From JAENVT01 sp963805445 (GTDB taxonomy: Bacteria > Actinomycetota > Acidimicrobiia > Acidimicrobiales > Ilumatobacteraceae), in NCBI GenBank assembly GCA_963805445.1, contig CAWDUI010000047.1:248001-312000 (forward strand): DNA of 64,000 nucleotides, written 5' to 3'. How positions within the stretch are numbered: position 1 is the first letter of the stretch; each line of letters opens with the position of its first letter. This document shows positions 25,936 through 35,550 of this stretch, one piece after another. A program made the translations under genes and the position numbers. The notes beneath the pieces were generated by a model. It saw only the letters and a list, made by a program, of their open reading frames with translations, made no database searches and was not told where the DNA came from.

Positions 25936-26069
25936 GGCAGCCTTTTCGGGTCAGACCCGGTCGCCCGGGCATTGGTCGTAGCACGCAAATGCTCCGCAGG
26001 CCCAACGGCCGGCGGAGCACCGGATTCAGTTCTTGCTGTGAGGTCCCCCCGTCCACTACTTCTGGGGGC
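25936..26069 (-). promoter_or_regulatory. Structured leader of the rplC operon
   Basis: The ~180-base leader has three inverted repeats on the minus strand: CCCCC...GGGGG around 26044-26069; GCTCCGC...GCGGAGC (25991-26018), a strong hairpin with an inner GCC/GGC stem; and CGGGT-CTG-ACCCG just before the AAAAGG ribosome site. Such folds are common in autogenous control of ribosomal operons; which protein would bind here is unknown. Confidence 0.45.
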
Positions 26070-26119
26070 GCACACAGACTTCAGTTGGAGGCACGCCGGG
26101 TGGCGTACACGAGGATCTG

Positions 26120-26148
26120 ACTCTATCGGTCCTGGGTGCGCCTGCCAA
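26120..26148 (-). promoter_or_regulatory. Promoter of the rplC-led ribosomal operon
   Basis: Minus strand TTGGCA (26143-26148), exact 17-bp spacer, TAGAGT (26120-26125). It lies about 190 bases upstream of rplC and resembles the infA promoter. Confidence 0.65.
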
Positions 26149-26222
26149 CTCCGACTTCCGCCATCTCCGCCTTCACGCACAGCAGTCAACGGCTCGGAAC
26201 CGGCTACGTTCAGGACTCGAAT

Positions 26223-28090
26223 ATGTCCTGGCTCAAGCGACTCCTCATCGGCAACCCGATTTCATCGGAGGAACAGGAGCATCAACGGCTGCGCAAGCTG
26301 ATCGCGCTGCCGATCTTTGCGTCCGACGCGATCTCGTCGACCGCCTACGCGACCGACGAGATCCTGGTCGTGCTGCTGCTGCAGGCGAGCATCGGCACCA
26401 AGGCGTTCCGGTACCTCATCCCGATTGCCATCATCGTCTGCGTCTTGATGGCAATCGTCGTCATGAGCTATCGCCAGACGATCCACGCCTACCCGTCCGG
26501 CGGCGGCGCATACGTGGTCAGCCGAGAGAACCTCGGCGAGGTTCCCTCGCTGGTCGCCGGTGCCTCGCTGCTGGTCGACTACATCCTCACGGTGTCGGTC
26601 AGCGTCGCCGGTGGCGTGCTGGCGATCCGTACCGCCACCGGCTTCGACACCAAGTACACGGTGCCGGTCTGCCTGCTCTGCGTGTTCGTGATGACCGTGG
26701 TCAACCTGCGCGGGGTGAAAGAGAGCGGCTCGGCCTTCGCCGGCCCGACCTACTTCTACATCCTGATGCTGGTCATCCTGCTGGCGACGGGCCTGTTCAG
26801 GGTCTTCGTCCAGCACCTCGGCCCGATCCCGGAGCGGTTGCTCTCGGAAGATGCCATCATCATCTCCAAGCAGGCCAAGAACCTGGCGTTCTTGATGTTG
26901 TTGCGTGGCTTCTCGTCGGGCGCCGTCGCCCTGTCGGGAGTCGAGGCAGTGTCGAACGGCGTGCCGTCGTTCAAGAAGCCGGAGGCCAAGAACGCGGCGA
27001 CGACGCTGGTGTGGATGGGGAGCATCCTCGGTCTCTGCTTCCTCGGCGTGTCGGTGCTGGCTTCGCGATTGAAGCCATTCCGGGGCGAAGCCGACGGCAA
27101 CGGCCTCGGCCTGATGGCCGAGCACATCTACGGCGGCAAGGGCGTGATGTTCTGGCTGACGATGGTGGCCACGTTCTCGATCTTGATCCTCGCCGCCAAC
27201 ACTGCGTACGCCGGCTTTCCCGGCCTTGCATCGATCATCGCCCGCGACGGCTTCTTGCCACGACAGTTCTTCAACCGTGGCGCGCGGCTCGTGTTCTCGA
27301 ACGGCGTCATCTTCTTGGCGGCGATCGCCAGCCTCTTGATCATCGTCTTCAACGGTGACATCTCCAAACTGATCCCGCTCTACGCGTTCGGCGTCTTCAC
27401 CGGCTTCACCCTGAGCCAGAGCGGCATGGTCAAACATCACCTCAAGCACAAGGTCGGGCGATGGCGGGCAAGCCTGGCCATCAATGCAATCGGCGCGGTG
27501 TCGACGGGGGCCGTTGCTCTGGTTGTCGTGGTCTCCAAGTTCACCGAGGGCGCTTGGGTGCCGGCCGCACTGATCCCGATCATGGTGTTGGCGTTCCGGG
27601 CGATCGGCAAGCACTACCGAAGAAGCCGCGGCGCCGTGGTTGCGCCGCCCGGATACCGGGCTCCCGCGAGACGCACACGATGGTCGTGCTCGTCGGCGGC
27701 GTCAACAAGGGTGTGCTGCGAGCAGTGCAATACGCCCGTTCGCTGAACCCCGACCGCATCCTGGCGGTGACCGTGGCCAGCAACGACGAGGAACGCAAGG
27801 CCGTCGAAGACCAGTGGAAGGCGTTCGAGGTGCCGATCGAGCTCCACACGGTGTACTCGCCATATCGCGAGCTGACCCGCCCGATCCTGCAGTTCATCGA
27901 CGAGCTCGACGACCGTCACCAAGACGACATCGTCACCGTCGTGATCCCCGAGTTCGTCACCTCGATGGCGACGCAATGGCTCCACAACGGCAGCGCCTTT
28001 GCTCTGAAGGCCAAACTGCTTTACCGTCCGCACACCGCCGTTGTCTCGGTACCGATCCATACGATGGGCGATCACACGGAAGAGCAGTAG
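26223..28090 (+). CDS. KimA-like APC-superfamily potassium transporter, frameshifted
   Basis: About 620 residues. Twelve membrane segments of the APC fold begin after LPIFASDAISSTAYATDEIL, and QTIHAYPSGGGAYVVSRENL is typical of the KimA/YdaO branch. A cytoplasmic C-terminal domain follows (MVVLVGGVNKGVLRAVQYAR, TVVIPEFVTSMATQWLHNGS). An indel near 27655-27662 splits the membrane part from the C-terminal domain. Two TrkA-type proteins follow at once, supporting K+ uptake. KimA homologues are high-affinity K+/H+ symporters regulated by c-di-AMP; no c-di-AMP riboswitch is recognisable upstream. Confidence 0.82.
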
Positions 28091-28101
28091 GAGTTTCGGG
28101 T

Positions 28102-28768
28102 ATGCATGTCATTGTTGTCGGCTGTGGCCGGGTCGGCTCCGAGGTCGCCCTCAACCTCGCCTCCACGGAACACGACGTGATCGTGATCGACCGAAAGGCC
28201 GAGTCCTTCCGTCGCCTGGGTGACGATTTCAATGGCACGACCATGGTGGGGGTCGGGTTCGACAGAGACGTGTTGACCGAGGCGGGGATCACACCGAACT
28301 GCGCCGTCGCCGCCGTCACCAGTGGCGACAACTCCAACATCCTCATCGCCCGCGTGGCCCGCGAAACCTTCGGGGTCAAGCACGTCGTCGCCCGCATCTA
28401 CGACCCGCGGCGAGCCTCGATCTACGAACGGCTCGGCATCGCCACCGTCGCGTCCGTGGCCTGGACCAGCGCCCGCGTGCTGCGCCACCTTCTGTCATCG
28501 GAATCGACGCCCGACTGGATCGATCCGTCGGCGAAGTTCACGATCGTCGAGCGCCGAGTCCCGGCCATCGCCGCCGGCATGACCGTCGGCACCGTGGAGA
28601 GCGTCGTCGGAAGGCAGGGTGGTGGTGCTCGGTCGCTTCGGCACGGCCAGCATCCCGACCCCGGGCACGCTGCTGCAAGAAGACGACGTGCTCCACGTCG
28701 CTGTACTCGCCGATCACGCCGCGCTCCTCGATGAGGCGCTGCATCTCACAGAGGAATCGCACCGATGA
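28102..28768 (+). CDS. TrkA-family potassium uptake regulator 1, frameshifted
   Basis: About 222 residues. RCK-N Rossmann domain with MHVIVVGCGRVGSEVALNLA and the acidic VIDRKAESF that binds NAD(H), then an RCK-C domain (VVVLGRFGTASIPTPGTLLQ, VAVLADHAALLDEAL). An indel near 28615 separates the halves. TAGGAG lies ahead of ATG 28102. The stop overlaps the start of the second TrkA (ATGA). Confidence 0.88.
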
Positions 28769-29432
28769 ACGTGATCATTGCCGGCGCTGGCAGCGTCGGT
28801 CGCTACATGGCAGGGCAGCTGCAGAACTCCGGTCATGACGTCACGCTGATCGACAACGACAGCGCCGTCGTCGCCCAGGGCCGCGCCACCCGCGAACCGG
28901 TCGGTGTCAAGTGGCATCTCGGCGATGCGTGCGAGGTTGCCACGCTCACCGCGATCGGTGCGGCTCAGGCCGACGTCGTGGCCGCCGTCACCGGCGACGA
29001 CGAAGACAACCTGGTCGTCTCACTCTGTCGAAGCAGGAGTTCGCCGTGCCTCGAGTGCTGGCGCGTGTCAACAATCCGAAGAACGAGTGGATGTTCAACG
29101 ACATGTGGGGCGTCGACATCTCGGTCTCCACACCACATCTGCTCACCGGGCTCGTCGAGGAAGCGGTCACCGTCGGTTCCTTCGTGCGCTTGCTGAGCCT
29201 GGAAGGCGGCAAAGCTCGCCTCGCCGAGGTCACCCTGGCCGCAGGCTCGCCGGCCATCGGCAAAGAGCTCACCGATCTCGGGCTGCCGCGCGAGTCCACG
29301 GTCGTTGCGGTGCTGCGCGACGGTCACGTCGTCGTTCCTCGCGGCGACACGGTGTTGCATCAAGGCGACGAAGTGCTCGTTCTGGTCACCGGTGGCGTCG
29401 AAGACGACGTTCGGCACGCGCTGGTCGGCTGA
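28765..29432 (+). CDS. TrkA-family potassium uptake regulator 2, frameshifted
   Basis: About 222 residues with the same RCK-N plus RCK-C layout: MNVIIAGAGSVGRYMAGQLQ and TLIDNDSAVV, then after an indel near 29022 LSKQEFAVPRVLARVNNPKN and RLAEVTLAAGSPAIGKELTD. Together with the first TrkA it probably forms the gating ring or regulator of the transporter upstream. Pairs of single-RCK proteins like this are common in actinobacteria. Confidence 0.88.
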
Positions 29433-29434
29433 CG

Positions 29435-29764
29435 ATGTCGCTGCTCCGCCGCAAGAAGGGTGACGACGCCACCGACGAGACTTCCAGCCAACCGGTCTCG
29501 ACCCCGATCAACGAGGCGACGCCACGTCAACAGGTGTGCGTCTGCGGCAAGATCACCCGCATGACGGCGCGACCGACCGCCGGCCAGCCGGCGCTGGCGA
29601 TCCTGGTCTCCGACGACACCGGCACCGTGAGCGCAGTGTGGACGGGCCGCAGAGAGATCGGTGGCGTCACACTTGGCCGGCGCATCGCAATCTCCGGCGT
29701 GCCGGTGATTCGCGGCGAGCAGCTGGAGTTCACCAACCCCGGCTACACCCTTCTCCCCCGCTGA
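29435..29764 (+). CDS. Small OB-fold nucleic-acid-binding-like protein
   Basis: 109 residues. A charged N-terminus (MSLLRRKKGDDATDE) is followed by an OB-fold resembling the RecG wedge/tRNA anticodon class: QVCVCGKITRMTARPTAG, LAILVSDDTGTVSAVWTGRR, GRRIAISGVPVIRGEQLEFT. It follows the second TrkA by two bases. OB proteins of this kind often sit beside trkA genes in actinobacteria; the function is not established. Confidence 0.75.
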   Translation: MSLLRRKKGDDATDETSSQPVSTPINEATPRQQVCVCGKITRMTARPTAGQPALAILVSDDTGTVSAVWTGRREIGGVTLGRRIAISGVPVIRGEQLEFTNPGYTLLPR

Positions 29765-29769
29765 CCTCT

Positions 29770-31678
29770 GTGCAGTGCAAGCAGGTGTGGATCACGGTAC
29801 GCGACGGCACTCGCCTCGCTGCCGATCTGTACCTCCCCGATGATCCGGCACCGACACCGGCGTTGCTCGAGGCCCTTCCGTACCGCAAGGACGACCTGAC
29901 CAGCGAGTCGCATGCCGAGGACTACGTGCGGTTGCGCGCCGAGGGAGGCTTCGCAGTGTGCCGGCTCGACGTCCGCGGGACCGGCTCCTCGGCGGGGCGG
30001 GCGACCGACGAATACCCGGTCACGGAGCTCGCTGACCTCGCCGACGTGATCGCCTGGTTGGCCGACGCAGCCGTGGTGCAACGGGCAGGTCGGGATGTTC
30101 GGGTACAGCTACTCCGGGTTCAACTCGCTGCAGATGGCATGCGAACGACCTGCCGGCACTCGGGGCCATCTGCGCCATCTATGCAACCGACGACCGCTAC
30201 ACCGACGACGTGCACTACATGGGCGGCGCCCTGCGGGCGATCGACCTCGTCGACTACTGCCATTACATGGTTCCCATGAACGCGCTTGCCACCGGTGCCG
30301 GCCATCTGGGGCGAGGGCTGGCGTGATGAATGGCTGGCGCGCATTGCCGAGCACGAGCCGTGGCTGTTGCTGTGGATGGCCGAGCAGCTCGACGGGCCAT
30401 ATTGGCGGCACGGTTCGGTGCGGCCGGCGTACGAGCGCATCGAGTGCCCGACGATGATCGTCGCCGGCTGGGCGGACGGGTATCGCAACAACACGTTCCG
30501 GACCTTCGAACAGCTGCGATGCGAGAAGGAGCTGCTGATCGGGCCATGGAGCCACATGGCTCCGTCGACGTCGTTGCCCGGGCCGCACATCGACCTGGTT
30601 CCGGAGATGATCGCGTTCTTCGGGACCTGGCTGCGTGGCGACGCACGCGCCGACGAGCATGCCCCGATTCGGGTGTTCGTCCGCCACGCCACCAAACCAG
30701 AGCCGGACCTCGCCACCTACGAAGGCCACTGGCGTGACGAAGAGACCTGGCCGGCCGAGCGCCTCACGCCGACGACGCTGTACGACGGCCGCCGGCGATC
30801 GTTGGCCACCCGACCCGACACGGGGACGGCAGCATGGATCTCGTGCGCAGGCGGGCTGCCGTGGGGGCAACCACTCGACCAGCGAAGCGACGACGCCTGG
30901 TCGCTGACGACCGATTGGCCCGTCGTCGCCACCACCGAGATCCTCGGCCACGTCGTCGTCAAGGTGACGGTCACGTCAGATCAACCGATCGCCTATCTCT
31001 CGGTGAAGCTCAACGACGTCTGGCCGGATGGCACCTCGGCCATGGTCACCCGCGGGCTGCTGAACCTCACCCATCGCGTCGATCCTCCGGCCCCGCTGAT
31101 CCCCGGCCGGCCATACGACGTCGAGGTGGAGATGGAGGCGACGTCGTGGGTGTTTCCCGCAGGTCACTCGATTCGCCTCAGTGTCGCCGGCACCGATTGG
31201 CCCAACACATGGGTCCCGCCGCGACCAGTCACGCTGACAGTCGAGTCGTTGCAGATGCAACTTCCGGTTCTCCCCGTGGGCGACGCCGCCACCCCGACGT
31301 TCACCGCGGTCGATCCTCCTGACTCGCCCTGAGCTCAACGGACTGACATGGAGCGTGGGTCACGATGTGCTCAGCCGCACGACCACCGTGGCGACCCGAT
31401 ATGGAGGGAGCTACGACGTACGCCATGGCGGCCGGATGACCGATCACTACGAAGGCTTCGCCACCATGCCGCTGACCAATCCGGCGCTGGCCACTGCGGG
31501 CGGCACGGTCCGGTTCGCGATCGAGTGGCCGGAGGTGTCGGTGACCGTCGAATCGCGCCTGCGGGTCGAGAGCAACGCCGACGAGTACCACGTCGACATC
31601 GAGCTCGACGCGTACGAATTCGACGAACTCGTTGCCGAGCGCCGTTGGTCGCGGCGCTTCCCCCGCCTCCTCGCCTAG
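29770..31678 (+). CDS. CocE/NonD-family alpha/beta hydrolase, several frameshifts
   Basis: About 636 residues when rebuilt. It starts VQCKQVWITVRDGTRLAADL, typical of X-Pro dipeptidyl-peptidase/cocaine-esterase-type hydrolases, with DVRGTGSSAG and the nucleophile elbow GYSYSG near 30095. The downstream galactose-binding-like domain spans AWISCAGGLPWG to ADWPNTWVPPRP-like strands, and the C-terminal WSVGHDVLSRTTTVATRYGG is typical of the family. The frame changes near 30075, 30150, 30285 and 31325. Cleaves esters or peptides; substrate unknown. GTG 29770 starts the conserved frame. Confidence 0.82.
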
Positions 31679-31685
31679 ACCCCGA

Positions 31686-31782
31686 GTCGGGCGCGATGTG
31701 AGTAGTGGTAGTACCGGAAGCGCACCCACACCGTCCGCCTGGGAGCGATGTGAGTAGTGGCGATACCGGAATCGCGCCCGAC
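31686..31782. repeat. 97-bp palindromic repeat, copy 1
   Basis: Bounded by a perfect 12-bp inverted repeat GTCGGGCGCGAT...ATCGCGCCCGAC. Inside, two tandem copies of a ~30-bp unit (GATGTGAGTAGTGG...TACCGGAA) follow each other. Its reverse complement aligns without gaps to 62527-62623 at about 68 of 97 positions. It fills the gap between the convergent hydrolase and oppF genes. Confidence 0.75.
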
Positions 31783-31796
31783 CCAGAAGAGCGGGC

Positions 31797-32771
31797 TCAG
31801 CGGTGGGCGGCGTGACAGGCCACGCCGTCGAGCAGCACAGGGTCGTCCGACGTGCAGGCGCTGAAGATCCCCAGCCGCTCGGCTTCGCCACTCTGGAAGA
31901 CGGGGCATCGAGGATGGAACCTGCAACCGGTCGGGATGTTCGTCGGATCGGGCGCTTCGCCGGTGAGGATCTGTTGCTCCATCCGGTCGTGCTCGGGAAC
32001 CACCGACAGCAGCGCCTTGGTGTACGGGTGCTGCGGCTCGGCCAGTATCTGCTCGGTCGTGCCGACCTCGACGATGCGTCCGAGGTACATCACCGCGACG
32101 CGGTCGGCGATGTTCCACGCCAGGCCCAAGTCGTGGGTGACGACCAGGATCGTCATGCCGCGGTCGCGGGACAGGCCGAGCAACAGCTGCAGGATCTCAC
32201 CGCGGACCGAGGCGTCGAGCGACGACACCGGCTCGTCGGCCACCAACAGACTGGGCTTCAGCACCATGGCCCCGGCGATCACCACGCGCTGGCGCTGTCC
32301 ACCGGACAACTCGTGCGGAAACCGCATGAAGAACTGCTCGGGCGGTCGCAAGCCACTGTCGGCCAACGCCTCGGCGACGCGTGCCTCCTCGTCCGCACGC
32401 TCACGATGGATGCGCAGGCCCTCGGCGACGATCTCGTAGATCGACTGGCGCGGGTTGATGCTTCCGGTCGGATCCTGGAAGACCAGCTGCGCCTTTCGCC
32501 GGTAGGCCCGAAGACCGGACTTGCTGGTCGGCAGCAGCGCGCCGTCGAAGTGGATCGAACCACCCGACAGAGGCTGCAGGCCCAGCACGGCGCGGGCCAG
32601 CGTGGTCTTGCCGCAGCCGCTCTCGCCGACCAGGGCGACAACCTCGCCCGCCGCCACCGACAGGTCGACGCCGTCGACCGCCTGAACCGGCAATCCGCCG
32701 CGCCGACGCGACGGGTAGGCAACCTTGGCACCGGCGACGTGCAACAACGGTGTGCTCACAGCTTGAGACAT
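31797..32771 (-). CDS. Oligopeptide ABC transporter, ATP-binding protein (OppF type)
   Basis: 324 residues. Walker A GESGCGKTT, Q-loop FQDPTGSINPRQS, signature LSGGQRQRV, Walker B LLVADEPVSSLD, H-loop THDL, and the Opp-type C-terminal cysteine motif CRFHPRCP. ATG 32771 overlaps the end of the OppD gene. Last gene of a five-gene operon oppA-B-C-D-F. Confidence 0.93.
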   Translation of the reverse strand: MSQAVSTPLLHVAGAKVAYPSRRRGGLPVQAVDGVDLSVAAGEVVALVGESGCGKTTLARAVLGLQPLSGGSIHFDGALLPTSKSGLRAYRRKAQLVFQDPTGSINPRQSIYEIVAEGLRIHRERADEEARVAEALADSGLRPPEQFFMRFPHELSGGQRQRVVIAGAMVLKPSLLVADEPVSSLDASVRGEILQLLLGLSRDRGMTILVVTHDLGLAWNIADRVAVMYLGRIVEVGTTEQILAEPQHPYTKALLSVVPEHDRMEQQILTGEAPDPTNIPTGCRFHPRCPVFQSGEAERLGIFSACTSDDPVLLDGVACHAAHR

Positions 32772-33697
32772 GCGGCCTCCCATCCCGCCGCGAGCTCGCG
32801 GAGTTCGACGTCGGCGGTGGCGCATTCGTCCGTGGCGATGGGGCAACGCGGGTGGAAGGGACAACCTGCCGGCACCGCCGTGGGGTCGGGTGGATCGCCG
32901 CCGAGCCCGGATGGCGCAAGGCGCGATGACAGGTCGCCGATGGTCGGAAACGCGGCGGCGAGTGCCTTGGTGTAAGGGTGTTTGGCGCCGCGCAACATCT
33001 GCTTGGCCGGCCCGGTCTCGACCAGCCGCCCGGCGTACATCACGGCCAGCCGGTCGGCGACGGTCGACAGCACGGAGAGATCGTGCGTGATGAAGATCAT
33101 GGCCAGACCCCGATCGCGCTGCAGGTCAGCCAGCAGTTGCAGCACCTGGGCCTGCACCATCACATCGAGCGCTGTGGTGGGCTCGTCGGCGATCAACAGC
33201 TGCGGGTCGCAGGCCAACGCCATCGCGATCATCACCCGTTGCTTCTGGCCGCCCGAGAGCTCGTGCGGGTAGGCGTCTTTGCGCCAGCGCGAGATGCCCA
33301 CCTGCTCGAGCAGGTCGCTGACCCTGTTGGTGCCGCGATGGGTCTCGATCGCCTCCCGGATCTGGCGACCGATTCGCTGCACCGGGTTGAGCACGTGCTG
33401 CGCCCCCTGGAACACGACGGCCGCCTCGGCCCACCGCACCGCACGAAGCCGGCCGGGATTCATGGCCAGCACATCTTCACCGGCGAGCGTCACCGAACCG
33501 GTGATGGTCGTGCCCACCGGCACCAGCCGCAACAACGCCATCGTCATCGTCGACTTGCCGCTGCCGCTCTCGCCCGCCAGGCCCAGCGTTTCTCCGGCAT
33601 CGAGGCGCAACGACACGCCGCGCACCGCCGGCACCGGCCCGCGACTGCTGCGGTACGTGACCGTGAGATCGTGCACATCGAGCAGCGGTGGGCTCAT
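32756..33697 (-). CDS. Oligopeptide ABC transporter, ATP-binding protein (OppD type)
   Basis: 313 residues. Walker A GESGSGKST, Q-loop FQGAQHVLNPVQ, signature LSGGQKQRV, Walker B LLIADEPTTALD, THDL, and CPFHPRCP near the C-terminus. ATG 33697 overlaps the oppC stop by four bases. Confidence 0.93.
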   Translation of the reverse strand: MSPPLLDVHDLTVTYRSSRGPVPAVRGVSLRLDAGETLGLAGESGSGKSTMTMALLRLVPVGTTITGSVTLAGEDVLAMNPGRLRAVRWAEAAVVFQGAQHVLNPVQRIGRQIREAIETHRGTNRVSDLLEQVGISRWRKDAYPHELSGGQKQRVMIAMALACDPQLLIADEPTTALDVMVQAQVLQLLADLQRDRGLAMIFITHDLSVLSTVADRLAVMYAGRLVETGPAKQMLRGAKHPYTKALAAAFPTIGDLSSRLAPSGLGGDPPDPTAVPAGCPFHPRCPIATDECATADVELRELAAGWEAACLKL

Positions 33698-34579
33698 CGC
33701 CCCACCAGCCGGGGGTCGAAGATCCGCTCCAGCGCATTGCCGACCAACGTGAAGGCCAAGACGATGCCGATGATGCACAGGCCGGGCGGCAGGTAGTACC
33801 ACCAGGCATTGAGCGTCAGCGCCCCGCTCGATTGGGCACCCTCCAGCACCTTGCCCCAACTCGGGGAGAAGCGATCGCCGAGCCCGAGGAAGGCCAGCGT
33901 GCTCTCGGCGAGAATGGCGCCCGGCACGATCAACGACGCGTTGGCGATGATCAGTGGGGCCACGCCGGGCAAGACATGGCGGGTGATGATGTGCCGGCTC
34001 GACGCCCCCAATGCCGTCGCCCGCTCGATGTATCCGCGCTCGCGCAACGACAGGACCTGGGCCCGGATGAGACGCGAGCCACCGGCCCAGAACGTCCCGC
34101 CGATCACCAGCGCCATGATCGTCGGCGAGCGGCCGAGCAGCAACGCCAACACGATCGCCAAGGGGATGAACGGCAGCACCAGGAAGAAGTCGTCGATGGC
34201 CAACATGACCCGGCTGATCCAACCCTTCGCGTAGCCCGCAATCAGGCCGAGCACCGACCCGATGACGACTGCGACGACGGTCGCCAGCAACCCGATGTAC
34301 AGCGAGACGCGCGGCACCCCACAGCACCAGCGCGAACACGTCGCGGCCGATCTCGTCGGTGCCCAGCCAGAACTTCCCGCTCGGAGAGGCGAGGTCGGGA
34401 TTGTTGCGACCGGCCGCCGCCTGCAGTTCGCTGCGGTCGGCGAACAGTGGCGCTGTCAGTGCCATCGTCACGAACAACGCCAGCAGGATCATCCCAACCA
34501 TGGCTGCACGATCCCTGCGCAGCAGGCTCCAGACACGTCGCGCCGATTGCCTGCGGCGCTTCCAGGTTGCCGAGCTCAC
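33694..34579 (-). CDS. Oligopeptide ABC transporter, permease (OppC type), frameshifted
   Basis: About 295 residues. The N-terminal frame MSSATWKRRRQSARRVW and GKFWLGTDEIGRDVFALVLW (the DELGRD-type motif of OppC) is followed after an indel near 34317, in a C run, by SLYIGLLATVVAVVIGSVLG and the EAA-loop region ERATALGASSRHIITRHVLP. Six membrane segments in all. Confidence 0.9.
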
Positions 34580-35547
34580 GTGCCCACCCGGATCCGCGGG
34601 TCGAGGAACGTCAGCACGACATCGGCGAAGATGTTGAAGACGATCACGGCGACGCTCGAGAACATGAACAGCGCCTGCATCATCGGCAGGTCGGTGTTGC
34701 CGATGGCTCGATAGGTCGCCAAGCCGAGCCCGGGATACGAGAACACGGTCTCGGTGGTGATGGCGCCACCGATGACGAAACCGAATCCGATCGCGATCAG
34801 CGACACCGACGGCAACAACGCGTTGGGCACCGCGTGTCGACGCATCACGTCACGATCCCGCAAGCCCTTCGCTCGAGCCGTGGTGAGGTAGTCCTCGCGC
34901 AAGGTGTCGAGCATCGACGTCCGCATCACGAGCGAATACGACCCGAGGTACCCGAGGGTCAGCGTCGCCACCGGGAGCACCAGATGCCGGGCCCGGTCGA
35001 CGAGGGCGCTGAACCCGGTGTAGTGGCCGGCCGGGTCGGTGACACCACCGGTCGGGAACCAACCGAGCTTGGCGCCGAGGAAGGCGAGGAACAGCATGCC
35101 CAGGAAGAACTCGGGGGTGCCGTACAGCGCCATCGTCGCCGGGGTGCTGATCTTGTCGAAACGGCCGCCACGCATCCAGCCGGATCGAATGCCGATCCAC
35201 AGCCCGATGGCGATCGTCAGCACGGTCGAGATGCCGACCAGCAAGAGCGTGTTGGGAAGGCTGTCGAGGATCTCGCGGCTGACCGGCTTGGTCGAGTCGA
35301 AGCTCCGCCCGAAGTCACCGCGTACCGTGTGACTCATGTAGCGCACGAACTGGTCCCACTTGCTGCCGTCGAGACCGAAGCGCTTGATGATCGCGGCGCG
35401 CTGCTCCTGGCTCAGCTTGCTGCGACCTCGGTATCTGGCCAGCGGATCACGGTCGACCACGCGGAACAAGAAGAAGTTGAAGACCAACACCATGGCCAGC
35501 AGGACAACGGCATCGGCCAGCTTCCTGACCACCAAGCGGAGGGTCAC
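34576..35547 (-). CDS. Oligopeptide ABC transporter, permease (OppB type)
   Basis: 323 residues, intact. Membrane segment at 9-28, then a ~70-residue external loop (YRGRSKLSQEQRAAIIKRFG; GDFGRSFDSTKPV), and the EAA motif DYLTTARAKGLRDRDVMRRH. GTG start at 35547, three bases after the oppA stop. Confidence 0.93.
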   Translation of the reverse strand: MTLRLVVRKLADAVVLLAMVLVFNFFLFRVVDRDPLARYRGRSKLSQEQRAAIIKRFGLDGSKWDQFVRYMSHTVRGDFGRSFDSTKPVSREILDSLPNTLLLVGISTVLTIAIGLWIGIRSGWMRGGRFDKISTPATMALYGTPEFFLGMLFLAFLGAKLGWFPTGGVTDPAGHYTGFSALVDRARHLVLPVATLTLGYLGSYSLVMRTSMLDTLREDYLTTARAKGLRDRDVMRRHAVPNALLPSVSLIAIGFGFVIGGAITTETVFSYPGLGLATYRAIGNTDLPMMQALFMFSSVAVIVFNIFADVVLTFLDPRIRVGT

Positions 35548-35550
35548 GGC

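Noticed and set aside
25936..26222. Possible c-di-AMP (ydaO) riboswitch ahead of the KimA-like gene
   Set aside because: None of the conserved riboswitch core words is visible on the plus strand; the hairpins there fit the minus-strand rplC leader better.
31686..31782. The 97-bp repeat as part of a coding gene (it keeps short frames open on the minus strand)
   Set aside because: The frames have no start, continue into the antisense of neighbours, and the palindrome itself explains the similarity to 62527-62623.
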